Positions 5,436-7,961 of a stretch of 7,961 nucleotides of DNA are shown here, piece by piece. Numbering within the stretch: the first letter of the stretch is position 1; each line of letters opens with the position of its first letter. A program made the position numbers and the translations under genes. This DNA is from Actinomycetota bacterium (GTDB lineage: Bacteria > Actinomycetota > Humimicrobiia > Humimicrobiales > Humimicrobiaceae). Under the pieces are notes generated by a model, which was not told the DNA's origin, searched no databases, and was given only the letters and a program-made list of their open reading frames with translations. Location of the stretch: contig JAFGDA010000064.1 of assembly GCA_016932375.1 (NCBI GenBank), positions 1 to 7,961 of the forward strand, written 5' to 3'.

Positions 5436-7211
5436 TTAAAGAGCCGCATCGTTCTTCACCTGCCTGTACAATTTAAGAAGGGGCGGGACATCAAGTCCGC
5501 ATTCTTTAATGATATCTTCCCTGTAAAGCAGTTCTCTCGTGTAACCTGAATAAGCAAGAGTACCGTTCTTTAAAACTGCGACCTTATTGCAATACCTGAA
5601 GATAAGGTTCATGTCATGGGTTATGATTATGATTGTCTTTCCATTCCGGTGATGCTCAACGAGGATATCCATAAGTCCCGTTGTATTGATATAATCCTGG
5701 CCGAAAGTAGGTTCGTCCAGGATCAGGACCTGGTGATCCATGACCAGTATTGAAGCCACGCTGAGCCTTCTTTTCTGGCCCTGGCTCAGGCTGAAAGGAT
5801 TTCTTTCCTTAAAATCCTCAAGTCCCATGAGCTTTAACATATCTTCGGCTTTTCTTTCCATCAGGGTATCATTTAAAATATTTCTCTTTTTATTGACGGA
5901 TTTTAATCCAAAAATTATTTCATCATAAACCGTATCTTCAAGGAACTGGTGTTCGGGGTTCTGGAATACGAATCCCGTAAAATCAAGGACATCTTCTGTT
6001 CGGGCACGAAAAGACCCTGCTGGCAATTTAGAATGTCCAGTAGCTGCAGCGGGATTCCTGAACGATATTTTTGAACCCGGGCCTGGTTCAAGCAGGCCTA
6101 TCAATATTTTTGCAAGGGTTGTCTTGCCGGAGCCGTTCTGGCCCGCAATGGCGATAAAATCCCCCTCGTTAATGGTAAGGCTGATATCTTTAAGGGCCAT
6201 CTTTCCTGATCCGTCATAACTGAATTTGAGTTTTTTTACTGTTATTAATGGGTCTGGTTTACGGTTACTTTCAATATTATATGCAGGCGGAGCCGCAAGT
6301 ATCTCCTCCTCTATCATCCTGCTGAAAAATGATATTATCTCGCCTGCAAAGGGACTTGAGGATACAGCTTTTTTTGCCTCCGTAATATTCAAAGGAACCT
6401 GACCGTGGCTGTCAAATGTAATATGCTTCGTTGATTTTATGAACTTGTTCATGTATTTGGGTATCTGTGGAAGCCAGACCCCGAGCTCTTTTAAAACCTG
6501 TTCACGGCCTGTCAGTATTTCCCCGGGAGTATCCACAGCAATAATCCTGCCGCTTGAATCCATAATGGCTATCCTGTCAAATATATCTATAAAGTAATCA
6601 AGTTTGTGTTCAATTATGACGAGGGTTTTTTCTGAAGGCAGGCCCCTGATTAGTTCCGCCACTTCATAAGTGCCCTGCGGGTCAAGGTTTGATGTAGGCT
6701 CATCAAATATCATTACCGGCTGGCTGATTGCAAGCAGCGCTGCAAGGGCAACCCTCTGTTTCATGCCACCCGAAAGATGGTTAAGGAGCATTTTTTCACA
6801 GCTATCCATATTTACCATTGAAAGTGCGTCATGTATTTCCTTTATAATCAGGGAACGTTCTTTTTTAAGATTTTCAGGGCCAAAAGCTATCTCATCATCA
6901 ACTCTTAACATGCAGAACTGGCTTTCGGGATCCTGGAATACTATCCCGGCTTTTTGTGAAAGCACGGAAACCGGGGTGCCTGAAGTCTCCATCCCGGACA
7001 CTTTAAGGGATCCAGATATCCTGCCATCTATAAGATGGGGTATTATGCCGTTAAGGCAGAGGCTCAAAGTGCTCTTGCCACAGCCAGATGGCCCCAGGAT
7101 AAGTATCCTTTCCCCTTCATATATTTCGAGGTCTATTTTATGCAGGACGGTATCACCTTCCGGGTATGAGAATGAAAAATCATTAAAACTTATTACAGGT
7201 CTTTTATTCAA
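5436..7211 (-). CDS. ykoD: ECF transporter double ATPase, fused EcfA-EcfA' (YkoD-like)
   Basis: This 591-residue protein carries two ABC ATPase domains in one chain, as in B. subtilis YkoD, and powers vitamin uptake through EcfT. Domain 1 has Walker A GPSGCGKST (40-48), Q-loop Gln93 (VFQDPESQF), signature LSGGMKQR (146-153), Walker B VMIFDE (166-171) and His202. Domain 2 has Walker A GQNGSGKTT (357-365), Q-loop Gln417 (VFQNPEHQF), signature LSQGQKRR (475-482), Walker B VLILDE (495-500) and His532. Both sites look competent for ATP hydrolysis. A linker of roughly 70-80 residues (about 245-320) joins them. The start codon is TTG at 7211, giving MNKRPVISFNDFSFSYPEG. It lies 12 bp after the ykoE stop, and the likely ribosome-binding site AGGA overlaps that stop codon, implying translational coupling. 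Membership of the thiamine/HMP transporter follows from YkoE upstream and YkoC downstream. Confidence 0.95.
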   Translation of the reverse strand: MNKRPVISFNDFSFSYPEGDTVLHKIDLEIYEGERILILGPSGCGKSTLSLCLNGIIPHLIDGRISGSLKVSGMETSGTPVSVLSQKAGIVFQDPESQFCMLRVDDEIAFGPENLKKERSLIIKEIHDALSMVNMDSCEKMLLNHLSGGMKQRVALAALLAISQPVMIFDEPTSNLDPQGTYEVAELIRGLPSEKTLVIIEHKLDYFIDIFDRIAIMDSSGRIIAVDTPGEILTGREQVLKELGVWLPQIPKYMNKFIKSTKHITFDSHGQVPLNITEAKKAVSSSPFAGEIISFFSRMIEEEILAAPPAYNIESNRKPDPLITVKKLKFSYDGSGKMALKDISLTINEGDFIAIAGQNGSGKTTLAKILIGLLEPGPGSKISFRNPAAATGHSKLPAGSFRARTEDVLDFTGFVFQNPEHQFLEDTVYDEIIFGLKSVNKKRNILNDTLMERKAEDMLKLMGLEDFKERNPFSLSQGQKRRLSVASILVMDHQVLILDEPTFGQDYINTTGLMDILVEHHRNGKTIIIITHDMNLIFRYCNKVAVLKNGTLAYSGYTRELLYREDIIKECGLDVPPLLKLYRQVKNDAAL

Positions 7212-7223
7212 GAAAATATTGTC

Positions 7224-7817
7224 CTATTCTTTTTCTTTTGAAATTTTGAAATTTTTAAAGACTCCTGTCTTTGCAACCCATCCGGTAATGGCCTTTCCCA
7301 GCGCTCCTCCGAGGATAGCACCGCTTATCATCCTTACCACGAGCATTCCTATTATGATTGGTATGCTGTAGGCCAGGTACCCTTCAGTCACTGATTCGGG
7401 AAAGAAGAAGCTCACCAGTGCAGTAAATAATCCTGATAAGGTCACTACGAAGTAATTATATTTCTTATAACGGAAAGCGGCAAAAACTGCTTCAGCTGCT
7501 GCACCCTGGACCAGTCCTGATATAAGTACCCATACTCCCCAGATGCTCCCTAAAAGCATGGATATTATGGCTGCTATCAACTCTCCAAGAAAAGCTGCAC
7601 CCGGCTTTTGTATTATGCAGGCCGCAACAGTCCCTGCTATAAACCAGAAACCCACAAAAGCCTGAAGTGTTACAGGTGATGCCGAAACAAAAGGAAATAC
7701 AAAGGCAAATAACTGATTGTATGCCCAGTAAAGTACTGCAAAGACCACGCCAACCACAGCTGTCATCACCACGTCAAGGGTCGTCCACCCATATTGTTTT
7801 TTCAAGCTTTTTTCCAT
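7224..7817 (-). CDS. ykoE: ECF transporter S component, YkoE-like (thiamine/HMP binding)
   Basis: This is the integral membrane substrate-binding subunit of an ECF transporter. YkoE proteins are associated with uptake of thiamine or its pyrimidine precursor hydroxymethylpyrimidine. The 197-residue product matches the family: the opening KKQYGWTTLDVVMTAVVGVV, the membrane segment ending in LYWAYNQLFAFVFPF, then TLQAFVGFWFIAGTVAACIIQKPGAAFLGELIAA and the segment around SIWGVWVLISGLVQGAAAEAVFAAF. About six hydrophobic segments are seen (roughly 14-42, 49-69, 72-90, 91-115, 121-139 and 148-180), with a basic C-terminal tail on the cytoplasmic side. The start at 7817 is preceded by two AGGA repeats. 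It is the first visible gene of the operon, followed after 12 bp by the double ATPase. Thiamine versus HMP cannot be told apart from sequence alone. Confidence 0.92.
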   Translation of the reverse strand: MEKSLKKQYGWTTLDVVMTAVVGVVFAVLYWAYNQLFAFVFPFVSASPVTLQAFVGFWFIAGTVAACIIQKPGAAFLGELIAAIISMLLGSIWGVWVLISGLVQGAAAEAVFAAFRYKKYNYFVVTLSGLFTALVSFFFPESVTEGYLAYSIPIIIGMLVVRMISGAILGGALGKAITGWVAKTGVFKNFKISKEKE

Positions 7818-7961
7818 TTTTTTCCTTTCCTTTATACTTTTTATTATTCAATTCCTTGCAAATAATTCAGTATCTTCAAGCATTCTTAAGTTATAAGGAC
7901 ATCATTTTCCTTAAATCCTAACACCCCATCTGGTTATCCGCAGGAACCTGATTAAATTATG
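7818..7961 (-). promoter_or_regulatory. Visible leader of the ykoE operon; no recognisable TPP riboswitch
   Basis: This 144-bp stretch precedes ykoE. The ribosome-binding site is an AAAGGAAAGGA stretch directly upstream of the start. A short stem (TAAGGA 7893-7898 with TCCTTA 7908-7913) is present, but no convincing -35/-10 pair. The conserved CTGAGA and CTGATCTGG...GCGNAGGGA parts of a TPP riboswitch are absent on the coding strand, although related operons in Firmicutes are often under that control. The operon may begin outside the window. Confidence 0.45.

Noticed and set aside
6670..7371. A 233-codon plus-strand open frame over the double ATPase and ykoE
   Set aside because: It is the complement of conserved ABC ATPase and YkoE coding sequence; the Ser/Pro/Ile-rich product has no family features.
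7926..7961. TPP-riboswitch-like words on the plus strand (ATCTGGTTAT...CCGCAGG and GAACCTGAT)
   Set aside because: The pieces are in the wrong order, CTGAGA is missing, the bases after GAACCTGAT do not give the expected TAAT, and the strand is opposite to ykoE. The window edge prevents a firm test.

Overview
The window is bacterial chromosomal DNA. The helicase at its left end is a PcrA/UvrD protein with the C-terminal Tudor-like domain of the Gram-positive PcrA type. The ECF vitamin transporter has the YkoEDC architecture of Firmicutes and related anaerobes. Shine-Dalgarno sites are purine-rich (AGGA, GGAG, GGGAGG). ATA (Ile) and AGG/AGA (Arg) codons are common, and two genes appear to start with TTG. 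This suggests a moderately AT-rich Firmicutes-like or uncultured anaerobic bacterium; the sequence alone does not fix the taxon.

Layout. 1-1227 (+) is the 3' part of pcrA/uvrD, running in from the left edge. 1387-2198 (-) is a type II toxin-antitoxin pair: a ribbon-helix-helix antitoxin followed by an overlapping PIN-domain toxin of the VapBC type. 2199-2768 has no convincing gene. It is strongly AT-rich and holds a nested inverted repeat next to the antitoxin, a 12-bp tandem repeat and a structured leader in front of the next gene. 2769-3992 (+) is an NAD(P)-dependent malic enzyme. 4021-4290 (-) is a small thiamine-binding protein of the MTH1187/YkoF type, convergent with the malic enzyme. 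4291-4548 is a regulatory gap with a palindrome, two further inverted repeats and two TATAAT boxes. 4549-7817 (-) is the operon ykoE - fused ecfAA (ykoD) - ecfT (ykoC), and 7818-7961 is its visible leader.

How the genes work together. The minus-strand genes from 7817 down to 4021 form a thiamine or thiamine-precursor (HMP) uptake module: YkoE is the membrane substrate-binding S component, YkoD is a single polypeptide carrying both ATPases, YkoC is the coupling transmembrane subunit, and the small thiamine-binding protein probably acts in the cytoplasm. In B. subtilis the same functions form ykoFEDC. Here the binding-protein gene lies last, after a gap of about 260 bp with its own likely promoter. 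The toxin-antitoxin pair looks like an AT-rich insertion between housekeeping genes.

The most notable non-coding signal is a perfect 14-bp inverted repeat (2649-2662 / 2750-2763) whose right arm contains the malic enzyme Shine-Dalgarno sequence. A second stem is nested inside it. It looks like a ribosome-site-sequestering leader. Other points worth a look are a roughly 45-residue Gly-rich insertion in the helicase, a degenerate second coupling motif in EcfT, a promoter-overlapping palindrome near the thiamine-binding gene, and the lack of a recognisable TPP riboswitch in the visible leader of the transporter operon.
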